Shown here in pieces: positions 55,969 to 64,000 of a stretch of 64,000 nucleotides of DNA. Within the stretch, counting starts at the first letter, position 1. Every line of letters starts with the position of its first letter. This stretch comes from CBDCVO01 sp965223085 (GTDB lineage: Bacteria > Pseudomonadota > Gammaproteobacteria > Ga0077536): the NCBI GenBank assembly GCA_965223085.1, contig OZ244981.1:2108001-2172000 (forward strand), given 5' to 3'. Under the pieces are notes generated by a model. It saw only the letters and a program-made list of their open reading frames with translations. It was not told where the DNA came from and ran no database searches. Position numbers and translations under genes: made by a program.

Positions 55969-57090
55969 TTACTTCAAGAACGCTTGTTCGATCAGCGCAT
56001 TAACCTCAGCGGCTGCTTCCATTTGCAGTAAGTGACCCACGTCGGCCAGGAGTTCGCACGCGGCTGCCTCGGGGATATTGGATGCGTGTTCTACCGGAAT
56101 AATGTGATCCGCTGTGCCCCACGCGACACGAACATCACAGTTGAGTTCCCGCATAATATCGGTCGCTTGAAATGACTGGCGATCCTCGTTACTGAATCCC
56201 GACGCGATCGATTTCAACGCGCTGGAAACCCCATCGAGGCGCTTAAATTTGAGCACATCGTCGATTAGTTGTCGCGTAATCAGCGCCTTGTTCGCGACCA
56301 ATTGTTGCAAGTGGGGTTTCAATTCTCGGCGGCTTTCAGCGTTGATGAACCCACGTACGTAATCACCGTTGATTTCCGGACCAAATCCCGCCGACGCGAG
56401 CAGGGTTAGAGATGCCACCTGTGCGGGGTGGCTAGCCGCCAGTTGCGCTGCGATCGCGCCGCCCAGCGAGTGACCAACGAGGTGAGCCTTATCGATCCCG
56501 CACACCATCATAAATTTGCTCACGACCTCAGCAAGCGCGTTGACACTGCCGTCGCTGATGGTTTTTGATGATTCTCCGTGTCCGGGCAAATCCAGCGCAT
56601 AGCAAACCGCGTTCGTGGATAACGCTGTTTGGTTAAACAACCAATTATTAATATCACCGCCAAAGCCGTGAATGAACACGACGTTTGGTCCCTGCTCGCC
56701 TAAGCGGCTGTAGCGCAGTCGATACGCCTCGACATTTGCCCATTCATACGCGGGCCCTGTGTCGTCTTCGTCGGGATCCGGCGGTACGTAATTGGCTTGA
56801 AACTCAGCAATGAAAGCCGCCACTTCCGCGTCGCTTATCTCTGCAGGTGCGAGCACGCCTAATAGCGCTCCGATCGGCAAAGTCTCATCGACCTGCGCGA
56901 CCTGTTTGCGCAATAGGCCTGAGTCGAGTGCTTCGAAGACGTTCGCGATTTTTTCCGTTTCTATGTCAAGAATCTCATCACCCCGTTTGATTTCGGTGCC
57001 CTCAGTGACTAGCCAGTCATTTACTTTGCCTTCCTGCATGGATAAGCCCCACTTCGGCATCGTGATCGGCGTAATATTTCGCTCCGCCAT
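55969..57090 (-). CDS. acoC: acetoin dehydrogenase E2-type protein (lipoyl domain + alpha/beta hydrolase)
   Basis: A 373-residue protein of unusual composition shared with AcoC: an N-terminal lipoyl domain with Lys47 in DIETEKIAN, a linker (about 85-120), then an alpha/beta hydrolase with VVFIHGFGG, nucleophile Ser208 in LVGHSLGGA, an Asp in VAWGTADHIIP and His in DVGHLLQME. The classical E2 acyltransferase domain is absent. It ends the acoA-acoB-acoC operon, with its ATG right after the acoB stop, and is convergent with pepN. Confidence 0.88.
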   Translation of the reverse strand: MAERNITPITMPKWGLSMQEGKVNDWLVTEGTEIKRGDEILDIETEKIANVFEALDSGLLRKQVAQVDETLPIGALLGVLAPAEISDAEVAAFIAEFQANYVPPDPDEDDTGPAYEWANVEAYRLRYSRLGEQGPNVVFIHGFGGDINNWLFNQTALSTNAVCYALDLPGHGESSKTISDGSVNALAEVVSKFMMVCGIDKAHLVGHSLGGAIAAQLAASHPAQVASLTLLASAGFGPEINGDYVRGFINAESRRELKPHLQQLVANKALITRQLIDDVLKFKRLDGVSSALKSIASGFSNEDRQSFQATDIMRELNCDVRVAWGTADHIIPVEHASNIPEAAACELLADVGHLLQMEAAAEVNALIEQAFLK

Positions 57091-58101
57091 TTAGTGGTAC
57101 TCCGCAACTTTTGTGGTCGCTTGTTCGATACGCTCGACACTCGGAATATAAAGGTCTTCCAAAGACCCGGCGAACGGTACCGGTGTATGCGGTGCGGTAA
57201 CCATTTCAATCGGTGCTTTTAAGAGGTTAAAGCCTTTTTGTGCGACCATCGCGGAAATGTCCGTTGCCATACTGCAACGCGGGTGGGATTCGTCCACGAT
57301 GACCAAACGACCCGTGTTCTCGACGCTCTCTAAAATGGTGTCTTCATCAAAAGGCGAAGTCGTGCGCGGATCGATTACTTCGCAATCTACCCCGTTGCTC
57401 GCCAAGCCCTCTGCAGCCGTCATCGCCTGATGCAGCATGCGCGCGAGGGCAACCACCGTTGCATCTTTACCTTCGCGTACTACCGACGCTTCTCCAAACG
57501 GGATCGCATAAGATTCCTCGGGTACCTCCCCTTCGAGCGTGTACAAGGCTTTGTGTTCGCAGAACAGTACGGGATCATCGTCGCGGATAGCTTGAATTAG
57601 CAAACCTTTCGCATCGTAGGGGGTGGCGGGTACGACGACCTTGAGCCCTGGGACGTGGGTAAATAATGGATACAAACACTGGGAGTGCTGCGCGGCGGCA
57701 CGAAAACCTGCGCCGATCATCGTACGGATCACGACCGGTGTGCGAGCTTTACCGCCAAACATGTAACGAAATTTCGCCGCCTGATTGTAGATTTGGTCGA
57801 AACATACGCCCATGAAGTCAATGAACATCAACTCGCAAATCGGTCTCAATCCTGCGGTTGCCGCGCCTACCGCTGCCCCCACAAACGCCGATTCACTAAT
57901 CGGTGTGTCCATGATTCTATCGCCGTATTTTCCGTAGAGCCCTTTGGTTACGCCAAGCACACCACCCCAAGCATCCATTTCACCAGCTGCGCCGGTCCCA
58001 CCGACTACGTCCTCGCCCATGACAATGACGGATTCATCGCGCGCCATTTCTTGATCGATTGCTTCGCGGATCGCGTCTTGAAAGCTTATTTTTCGTGCCA
58101 T
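57091..58101 (-). CDS. acoB: acetoin/2-oxo acid dehydrogenase E1 beta subunit
   Basis: The 336-residue beta chain of a thiamine-diphosphate dehydrogenase. Recognised from the N-terminal DAIREAIDQEMARDESVIVM, GEDVVGGTGAAGE, and the C-terminal transketolase domain with IVDESHPRCSMATDISA. The AcoC-type neighbour makes acetoin the likely substrate rather than pyruvate. It lies 13 bp after acoA. Confidence 0.88.
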   Translation of the reverse strand: MARKISFQDAIREAIDQEMARDESVIVMGEDVVGGTGAAGEMDAWGGVLGVTKGLYGKYGDRIMDTPISESAFVGAAVGAATAGLRPICELMFIDFMGVCFDQIYNQAAKFRYMFGGKARTPVVIRTMIGAGFRAAAQHSQCLYPLFTHVPGLKVVVPATPYDAKGLLIQAIRDDDPVLFCEHKALYTLEGEVPEESYAIPFGEASVVREGKDATVVALARMLHQAMTAAEGLASNGVDCEVIDPRTTSPFDEDTILESVENTGRLVIVDESHPRCSMATDISAMVAQKGFNLLKAPIEMVTAPHTPVPFAGSLEDLYIPSVERIEQATTKVAEYH

Positions 58102-58114
58102 GTTTGCCCTCTCC

Positions 58115-59089
58115 TCAGTACTTGATATAAACGTCGGTGAGTAAGTCTTCGGGACCCGGGTAGGGCGCCGCTTCGGCGGCCGCTACCGCGTCGTCGATGA
58201 GCGCCGCAACATCTGCGTCGATCGCCGCGAGTTGAGGGGGGGAAATGCTGTGAGTATTTGTAATCTCGTCGGTAAAGCGTTTAATGCAGTCTTTGTTTTC
58301 GCGTAGATTTTTTACTTCATCCGGACCGCGATAATTTTGATTATCACCCTCGAAATGGCCGAAGAATCGATCGAGTTTGCATTCAATTAAAGACGGCCCG
58401 TCGCCCTTGCGTGCCCGTTCCGTCGCAACCGACATGGCCTCGTGAACGGCAAAAAAGTCATGTCCATCCACGGTGACACCGGGCATGCCGAAGCCCGCCG
58501 CCCGCACCGCTACATCGCCGCAGGAAACCGAAAAACTCGCCGCGGTTGCTTCTGCGTAACCGTTGTTCTCGGCAACGAAAACGCAAGGCAATTTCCACAC
58601 CGAGGCAAGATTCATCGCTTCGAACGTCGTACCTTGGTTAGAAGCACCGTCACCGAAAAATGCGACCGCAACGCCGCCGCTGCCTTTCATTTTATGTGCC
58701 AAGGCCGCACCACAGACCAGCGGTGGTCCACCGCCGACAATACCGTTGGCGCCCATCATCCCCGCGTCGAGATCTGCGATGTGCATCGAACCGCCTTTGC
58801 CGTGGCAAGTGCCGGTCTTTTTGCCGTAGATTTCCGCCATCATGCCCTTCACATCGACGCCTTTTGCAATGCAATGGCCGTGGCCTCGATGGTTACTGGC
58901 GATATGATCTTGGTCCTGCAAGTTCATGCAGATCCCAGTTGCCGATGCCTCTTCACCGGCGTATAGGTGCACAAATCCGGGGATCCCGCCTTTGGCGAAT
59001 TCGACGTGAACGCGTTCCTCGAATTCGCGAATGGTTTTCATGAGTCGATATGCTTCGAGTAGGTCCTCGACGGATAAGCTTGTTGACAT
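58115..59089 (-). CDS. acoA: acetoin/2-oxo acid dehydrogenase E1 alpha subunit
   Basis: The 324-residue alpha chain carrying the thiamine-diphosphate motif GDGASNQGTTFEAMNLASVW and ENNGYAEAT (about 145-180), with YGKKTGTCHGKGGSMHIAD near 90. First gene of acoABC. An E3 (acoD), acoX and the regulator acoR are not in the window, and no sigma-54 (GG-N10-GC) promoter is visible upstream, so regulation differs from the classical aco operons or lies elsewhere. Confidence 0.88.
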   Translation of the reverse strand: MSTSLSVEDLLEAYRLMKTIREFEERVHVEFAKGGIPGFVHLYAGEEASATGICMNLQDQDHIASNHRGHGHCIAKGVDVKGMMAEIYGKKTGTCHGKGGSMHIADLDAGMMGANGIVGGGPPLVCGAALAHKMKGSGGVAVAFFGDGASNQGTTFEAMNLASVWKLPCVFVAENNGYAEATAASFSVSCGDVAVRAAGFGMPGVTVDGHDFFAVHEAMSVATERARKGDGPSLIECKLDRFFGHFEGDNQNYRGPDEVKNLRENKDCIKRFTDEITNTHSISPPQLAAIDADVAALIDDAVAAAEAAPYPGPEDLLTDVYIKY

Positions 59090-59248
59090 CGTGCAGTGTC
59101 CTCCCGGGTCTGTCCTCGGTTAGACTACCATTTTGCAGAGATTTTTGGTGTTGGTCAGGATAGAATTTGAACGTTAATTCCGATTATTTAAGATTGTGTT
59201 CCGCGGCGCCGATATAAGCACCACTACCGATAGCTGTTGTTAGAGACT

Positions 59249-60496
59249 ATGAACGAAGCAGTTGCTGCTGAGGTATTCGTTGGTCGGCAACCCATACTTG
59301 ATCAACACGAGAACCTCGTCGCGTACGAGCTCTTGTTCCGCAATAGCAGGAAAAATTTTGCCGAAATCCGTGATGAGGCGGCGGCGACCGCGACCGTGCT
59401 CGGGCGCGTTTTCTCTCAATTTGGTATCGAAGTGGCTTTGGGTGCTTACCAAGGCTACATCAATATAGATGAGTCGGTACTTATGAGTGATATGCTCGAA
59501 GCACTACCTGCCGATCGCATCGTACTGGAAATCCTCGAAACCGTGGCGGTGACACCGCAAGTCTTGAGCCGCTGTCGCGAGCTCAAAGAACTAGGCTATA
59601 CGATAGCCATCGACGATTATATGGGTGAAGCAGAAAAGTACGCTGAGCTGCTCGAGATCGTCGATATCGTAAAAGTAGACATCGCGAGCTTAGATAGCGA
59701 TCAGATTGCTAAAATTGCCGCGTCCTTGCAACGCGGTTCGATCACGATGCTGGCGGAAAAAGTCGACTCGCACGAGCAAGTTCAGCAATGTAAGCGACTC
59801 GGTTTTACTTTGTTCCAGGGTTACTATTACAAAAAGCCCCAGGTTCTAAAGGGGCGCGCCCTTGAGCCGGCTGAAACCACGATATTGCGGGTCGTAGCTT
59901 TATTGTTGTCAGAAGCCGATACCAGCGAGATTGTAAATCTGATCAAGCAAGAACCGGGCTTGTCGATGAATCTCCTCGGCATTGCCAATTGCGCCGCGAA
60001 TGGACTGCGATCGAAAGTGACATCAATCCTGAACGCGGTTAACGTCGTTGGTCGTCGTCAGCTTCTCCGTTGGATGCAGATCTTGCTCTATTCGAGTGGT
60101 GGTCGAACGATGGGCTCAACGCGACCGCTGTTGGCGCTCGCCTCGACACGTGCTCGCATCATGGAGCTCATCGCCGAGAGAATCACGAGTAGCTCCGAGG
60201 ATTTTTCGGACCAGGCGTTTATGACCGGTATTCTTTCTTTAGTGCCATCGTTGCTCGGCGTTGATATGGAGTCCGTAATTGATGAGTTACCGGTCAGTGA
60301 GGCGGTGCGCGACGCTTTGGTAGATCGTGGTGGTCAATTAGGTGAGTTACTGGCGGTCGTCGAGGAACTCGAAACACTCGATATGACGGGTTTCGATAAA
60401 GTCACCATTAGTTTTCCGAAACTCGACGCAGATGCGATGACGCGCTTAGTTGCCGATGCGCATAACTGGGCGAACGAAATAGCGGCCGCGGCCTAG
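59249..60496 (+). CDS. EAL-HDOD signalling protein (CdgJ/YuxH type)
   Basis: A 415-residue protein with an N-terminal EAL-like domain (about 1-200) and a C-terminal HDOD domain (about 205-405). The EAL motif reads ELL (AYELLFRN). INIDESVL, EILETVAV, IDDYMGEAE (DDY for DDF), VKVD, LAEKVD and QGYYYKKP mark the other conserved sites, of which several are altered. Cyclic-di-GMP hydrolysis is therefore doubtful. Homologues affect motility or act as c-di-GMP-linked scaffolds. The frame begins at TTG 59237; the ATG at 59249 is chosen. Confidence 0.85.
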   Translation: MNEAVAAEVFVGRQPILDQHENLVAYELLFRNSRKNFAEIRDEAAATATVLGRVFSQFGIEVALGAYQGYINIDESVLMSDMLEALPADRIVLEILETVAVTPQVLSRCRELKELGYTIAIDDYMGEAEKYAELLEIVDIVKVDIASLDSDQIAKIAASLQRGSITMLAEKVDSHEQVQQCKRLGFTLFQGYYYKKPQVLKGRALEPAETTILRVVALLLSEADTSEIVNLIKQEPGLSMNLLGIANCAANGLRSKVTSILNAVNVVGRRQLLRWMQILLYSSGGRTMGSTRPLLALASTRARIMELIAERITSSSEDFSDQAFMTGILSLVPSLLGVDMESVIDELPVSEAVRDALVDRGGQLGELLAVVEELETLDMTGFDKVTISFPKLDADAMTRLVADAHNWANEIAAAA

Positions 60497-60640
60497 CGTT
60501 GGCACTGGGGTTTTCGCCTCAGCTGGGGGCGTTTATTGTCTGCTCGCAGCGCACGGGGATGGTCGTGCTAAGACGTTGTTAGCGTCGTGAAATTTTAAGC
60601 CGGCCGCTAATATAGTGCTTATCATGGCAGTGTATTCTCG

Positions 60641-60973
60641 ATGTCTCTGAGCGCCACGGATAAAATCGATTTTGTTGGGATTCCAGAACGCGGCAAATGC
60701 GTGTTAACGCTTGCCGATGAGATGGACTGGCGTGATCCCGATACCCATCTGAGCTTGCTACAGGCAAAACTCAATACTTATTTGCGGTTCATCGTGACGG
60801 GTGCTATCGACCAATCCTATCCCGTCGCGAACGAATGCGGCAAAGACGTATTGATCGCGGCACGTTACCCGCTGCCGCAACGTGGCAAGGCGTTCCTCCG
60901 CGAAGCGCAAAACCATTTTTTAGCCCAAAGTGTGCCGCTCGAGTGGCGGCTTTTTGACCAGCACAGCGCTTAA
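60641..60973 (+). CDS. small conserved protein, DUF6572-like
   Basis: A 110-residue soluble protein. The pattern KIDFVGIPERGKCVLTLADE, MDWRDPDTHLSLLQAKLNTY and LRFIVTGAI fits what I recall as DUF6572, a family with no known function. No signal peptide. It stands alone between the EAL-HDOD gene and the convergent CoA-transferase. Confidence 0.65.
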   Translation: MSLSATDKIDFVGIPERGKCVLTLADEMDWRDPDTHLSLLQAKLNTYLRFIVTGAIDQSYPVANECGKDVLIAARYPLPQRGKAFLREAQNHFLAQSVPLEWRLFDQHSA

Positions 60974-61101
60974 CCGGGGTATTGCATGCGGCGCTCACCG
61001 CGCATACACCAACAGGGTGAAGTAACAGACGTTTTCATCGTTCGGCGACCGCGTAGGCCATCGCGCTCGCTTTCGCGCACCACGATTGTCGTTGCGTGTC
61101 G

Positions 61102-62304
61102 CTAACGATCGCCTTGCATCAGTACGCCGGCGTCACTCAGGGATTGAATTCGGGACGCTGAATAGCCCAACACCTCGGACAAAATACGGTCGTTGTGTTC
61201 GCCGAGCAATGGAGCGACGAGCGCTAAGGGTTCGGGCTGCGCGGAGAATCGCAGCGGGAATCCCGGAATGGGAAACTCGCCGAGGATCGGGTCATGCACG
61301 ACTTGTACCGCACCACGCGCACTGAAATAAGGATGCTCCAATGCGTCTGCCGGACTGAGCACCGGCGCACTCGGGATGCGGTATTCTTCGAGGCGCGCGA
61401 GGACTTCTTGGTCGCTTTGAAACGTTTGCATCCACGTCTCAATAATCGGGATTAACGCGGTTTGGTTTTTGGCGCGCTGCGCGTTATCGGTGAAGCGCGG
61501 ATCGTGTTCTAATTCAGGTTGCTCCAGTGCCGCGCAAAATGCTTGCCATTGCCGATCTAGGGCCATCACGACGATATAGCCCTCAGGACCCTGGAAGACC
61601 CCGGTGGGGGTGACCAGTTCGTGATGATAACCCATGCGGTGAGGCTCGAACTCGCCCGCCGTCAGGGCGTGTACCTGCACATTGACGTCGTGCATTGAAA
61701 ACATCGTGTCGACCATCGAAATATCAATGTATTGTCCTTTACCGGTGCGTTCACGGTAGAACAAGGCGTAGCCGATAGCGCAAGCCGCGTGCACGCCTGA
61801 AGAGATATCAGCCACGCCAACCCCGACCGGGTGCGGGGGTGCATCGCGCGGGCCGGTCATGTGCATGATTCCGGAGAAGGCTTGTGCGATCCAGTCGTAG
61901 CCGGTGAGATGGGCAAGCGGGCTGTTACGCCCAAACGCCGAGATCGACGCCATAATGATTTTGGGGTTCAGTGCCTGCAAAGCGGCGTAATCCCAGCCGC
62001 GCCGGCTCATCACCCCAGGGCCGAAATTTTCCACCACCACATCAACGGTGGTGGCGAGTTCGGCCACTATTGCCTGTCCTTGCGCGGCTTTTACGTCCAG
62101 GCATAGGCTTTGTTTGCCGCGGTTTTGCTGCACAAAATAACCGCTGCGCCGATCGACCATGGCCGGCAGGACGCGGGCGGGATCGCCCTCCGGCGCTTGC
62201 TCGATTTTGATCACCTCGGCGCCCATTTCAGCTAAGAAGCGGGTTACGGTGGGCCCGGCAAGATACTGCGTGAAATCGAGTACGCGAATACCTTCGAGGA
62301 TCAT
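61102..62304 (-). CDS. CaiB/BaiF family (class III) CoA-transferase
   Basis: A 400-residue CoA-transferase, recognised from LEGIRVLDFTQYLAGPTVTR at the start, GAEVIKIEQAPEGDPAR, and the catalytic Asp in VGVADISSGVHA (about residue 165). The frame is open to 62346 through TTG codons, but the ATG at 62304 gives the family start. It probably moves CoA between an acyl-CoA and a free acid. The substrate is not evident. A TetR gene lies upstream in the same direction. Confidence 0.88.
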   Translation of the reverse strand: MILEGIRVLDFTQYLAGPTVTRFLAEMGAEVIKIEQAPEGDPARVLPAMVDRRSGYFVQQNRGKQSLCLDVKAAQGQAIVAELATTVDVVVENFGPGVMSRRGWDYAALQALNPKIIMASISAFGRNSPLAHLTGYDWIAQAFSGIMHMTGPRDAPPHPVGVGVADISSGVHAACAIGYALFYRERTGKGQYIDISMVDTMFSMHDVNVQVHALTAGEFEPHRMGYHHELVTPTGVFQGPEGYIVVMALDRQWQAFCAALEQPELEHDPRFTDNAQRAKNQTALIPIIETWMQTFQSDQEVLARLEEYRIPSAPVLSPADALEHPYFSARGAVQVVHDPILGEFPIPGFPLRFSAQPEPLALVAPLLGEHNDRILSEVLGYSASRIQSLSDAGVLMQGDR

Positions 62305-62469
62305 TTTGTAGTGAGCGCTACGTGCGTATTTATTGCGTTGCAACAATCACTGCGCATCGGCAATATGCCTCCTGAAGGCGACGCGTTCCCCAAAACACCA
62401 TACGGGTTCGCGCTTAGCGGCCACACACCACTGTCTTGACAATTCTGCGGAGCGCGCACTACACTAAAC

Positions 62470-62483
62470 ATACGCTACCGTAT
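62470..62483. promoter_or_regulatory. candidate TetR-type operator
   Basis: ATACGCTACCGTAT contains 5-bp arms ATACG/CGTAT around CTAC, in the gap between the TetR gene and the CoA-transferase it precedes. A TTGACA-18-TACACT promoter-like pair on the plus strand (62436-62465) adjoins it but points away from the CoA-transferase. Confidence 0.4.
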
Positions 62484-62492
62484 CTTAAGTCC

Positions 62493-63077
62493 TTAATAGG
62501 CTGCTTGCCCTTCGTCTAAAGGACGACAGATTAATAACTTAAAGCGTCGCTCGGCGAGTTCGTCGCGCAGCGCCGGATCAATATGCAGCGACGTGGTGTA
62601 CTCGCCGACCTGATAAAAATAGAGCGCTCTGGCGCGTAATGATGATTCAGCTTGATCAAATTCCGCAGCGCGAAACAAGCGCGCTAAGTAGTCGATGCGA
62701 CGCCGGTCGATGTCGGCAACCGCGTCGCTGGCGTAGCCGTCGAACCGTGCGAATTCGCGCATCGCGACATCGTGGCGGGAATCGTCGGTATGGTCGGTAA
62801 ATGCGATGACGGCTTTGATAAGCGTGGCGGGATCGCTGCCAGAAGGGCTATCTAGGGACTCGATGAAGGCGATTTGCTTATCTCGCCAGCCGTCCACCAT
62901 ATTATGCAACAACTCGTCTCGATTCTTAAAGTGCCAATAAAAACTTCCTTTTGTGACCTGCAGTTCGCGCGCGAGCACCTCGACTTTAACGTGACTAATG
63001 CCGTGGGAAAACAAAACGTCCAGCGCTTTGTGCAGCCAGACGTCGCGGTCAAATGATTTGCGGGCAGTGTTTGTCAT
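62493..63077 (-). CDS. TetR family transcriptional regulator
   Basis: A 194-residue repressor. The N-terminal helix-turn-helix (about 20-52) contains ISHVKVEVLARELQVTKGSF and YWHFKNRDELLHNM, the standard TetR pattern; the C-terminal half is a helical ligand domain. It lies upstream of and in the same direction as the CoA-transferase and is divergent from the FrhB-like gene, so it could control either or both. Confidence 0.9.
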   Translation of the reverse strand: MTNTARKSFDRDVWLHKALDVLFSHGISHVKVEVLARELQVTKGSFYWHFKNRDELLHNMVDGWRDKQIAFIESLDSPSGSDPATLIKAVIAFTDHTDDSRHDVAMREFARFDGYASDAVADIDRRRIDYLARLFRAAEFDQAESSLRARALYFYQVGEYTTSLHIDPALRDELAERRFKLLICRPLDEGQAAY

Positions 63078-63256
63078 GTTCTACAGCCTCATTGGCAGCC
63101 GACCGGAAGATGTGCAGAGACCGAGCGCGGATTCCAAGACCTGCGTCTCGCTGGGCTGCGTATAGGCCAACTAGTGTACCCACACACGCGCCCGGAGACC
63201 ACGCTTTCGTGGCGTTCATCTAGCCGCTGTCGGCGCACAGCTAAGGAGAATTTATC

Positions 63257-64000
63257 TTGGACTCGGAAAAGTTAACGCAAGCGGTACAAGCACGCTATCA
63301 CGCGTTGTTGGAAAACGAAGCAGATCCCAACGAGTGGGCGTACGCGTGGCGGTCGGAATATAACCGCGGGGGGTTTAAAGCCGTTGATTTTTTGATGCGG
63401 GAGGTCGTTGATCCGGGCAAATGCGTCGGTTGTGCCGCGTGTGTCACGATTTGCCCGGTGGATGTGTTCGATTACCGGGCCGAGCGGCCTATTAGCGCTC
63501 GCAGTGACGCTTGTGTCTACTGCGAGCTCTGCGCCGATGCCTGTCCGGTACTGCGCCCAACCGATCAGGACTTGCCCCAGCAAATCGGTCTGCGCGAACC
63601 CTTAGTCGACGAAGGATTCGGTCCTTACAATTACGCGGTTTACGCGCGCGCCAAGCCGGGCTTGTATGACACGCAATTTCAGGATGGGGGCGTGTGCAGC
63701 ACGCTGCTTATCAACGAAATGAAACGCGGCGCGATCAACGCGGCCGTGCTCGGCGCAGAACTCCCCGACGATCCACAGTTCGGCACGCAATTGCTCGCGA
63801 AAACGCCGCAAGACGTGCTTGCTAGTGCGCGATCTCGATATACCTATCAGGCTAATACCTTGGCGCTCGTGCAAGCGATGAAGGAAGACGCGGGCCCCCT
63901 GGCGGTGGTTGGTGTGCCGTGTCAAGTCGACGGCGTACGCCAACAACAATTCTCAAGCATTCGTCTCGATGTTGCCGAATGGTATCGTAACAATATCAAA
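63257..64000 (+). CDS. FrhB-family iron-sulfur flavoprotein, C-terminally cut by window edge
   Basis: 248 codons are visible from a TTG start at 63257, with AAGGAG eight bases before it. Two 4Fe-4S binding sets are near residues 56-105: CVGCAACVTICP and CVYCELCADACP. They are followed by the FrhB/FdhB core with QDGGVCSTLL and VGVPCQVDGVR. The family includes F420-reducing hydrogenase and dehydrogenase beta subunits; in proteobacteria these proteins serve other flavin-linked reductions, so no F420 chemistry should be assumed. The start is the only one fitting the ribosome-binding site. Confidence 0.85.
   Translation, partial: MDSEKLTQAVQARYHALLENEADPNEWAYAWRSEYNRGGFKAVDFLMREVVDPGKCVGCAACVTICPVDVFDYRAERPISARSDACVYCELCADACPVLRPTDQDLPQQIGLREPLVDEGFGPYNYAVYARAKPGLYDTQFQDGGVCSTLLINEMKRGAINAAVLGAELPDDPQFGTQLLAKTPQDVLASARSRYTYQANTLALVQAMKEDAGPLAVVGVPCQVDGVRQQQFSSIRLDVAEWYRNNIK

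Noticed and set aside
59090..59248. Sigma-54 promoter for acoA
   Set aside because: Known aco operons use sigma-54, but no GG-N10-GC element with the right spacing is visible on the minus strand.

Overview
The window is chromosomal DNA of a gammaproteobacterium outside the Enterobacterales. The evidence is two gene blocks that, from memory, match Pseudomonas-type gene order. One is plsC-gmhB-glyS-glyQ and mnmG-rsmG-parA-parB-atpIBEFHAGDC-glmU, which is origin-proximal in Pseudomonas. The other is hemJ/argC-(DUF6776)-bactofilin-erpA-anmK-M23 peptidase-tyrS followed by an rRNA operon. The 16S, tRNA-Ile(GAU), tRNA-Ala(UGC), 23S, 5S order is also typical. No species can be named from the sequence alone.

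Layout. 1-225: the edge of an IS1380-family insertion sequence. 226-4497: a minus-strand operon for lipid acylation, LPS heptose synthesis and glycyl-tRNA synthetase. 4645-5208: an unrecognised gene. 5311-10041: a Gld-type ABC system (ATPase, permease, GldG-like, DUF4340). 10395-23929: mnmG, rsmG, parAB, the complete F1Fo ATP synthase operon and glmU. 24034-28732: rraA, a nitrilase-family amidase, a PepSY protein with a two-component system, and fabA. 28762-30711: hemL bracketed by two small transposon-like repeats, then an unlisted rubredoxin gene. 30880-38669: hemJ to tyrS housekeeping genes. 38706-44626: an rRNA operon whose 23S gene carries two intervening sequences and whose tRNA spacer is a palindromic repeat. 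44671-48885: a diffusible-signal-factor (DSF) quorum-sensing locus, an RpfF-like synthase and an RpfC-like hybrid sensor kinase, with an acyl-carrier-protein gene between them. 49040-55958: two nitroreductases, a lipoprotein, a molybdopterin oxidoreductase and pepN. 55969-59089: acetoin dehydrogenase-type acoABC. 59249-64000: an HDOD/EAL protein, a small conserved protein, a CoA-transferase with a TetR regulator, and the start of an FrhB-like iron-sulfur protein.

The most interesting points are three. First, hemL lies between inverted copies of one repeat family: one copy, with perfect 12-bp terminal repeats and a perfect 5-bp target duplication, sits 5 bp from the hemL start codon, and the other supplies its stop codon. 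Second, repeat-like insertions sit in 23S helices 9 and 45 and in the tRNA spacer, predicting a fragmented 23S rRNA. Third, a possible dedicated acyl carrier protein lies inside the DSF signal locus.
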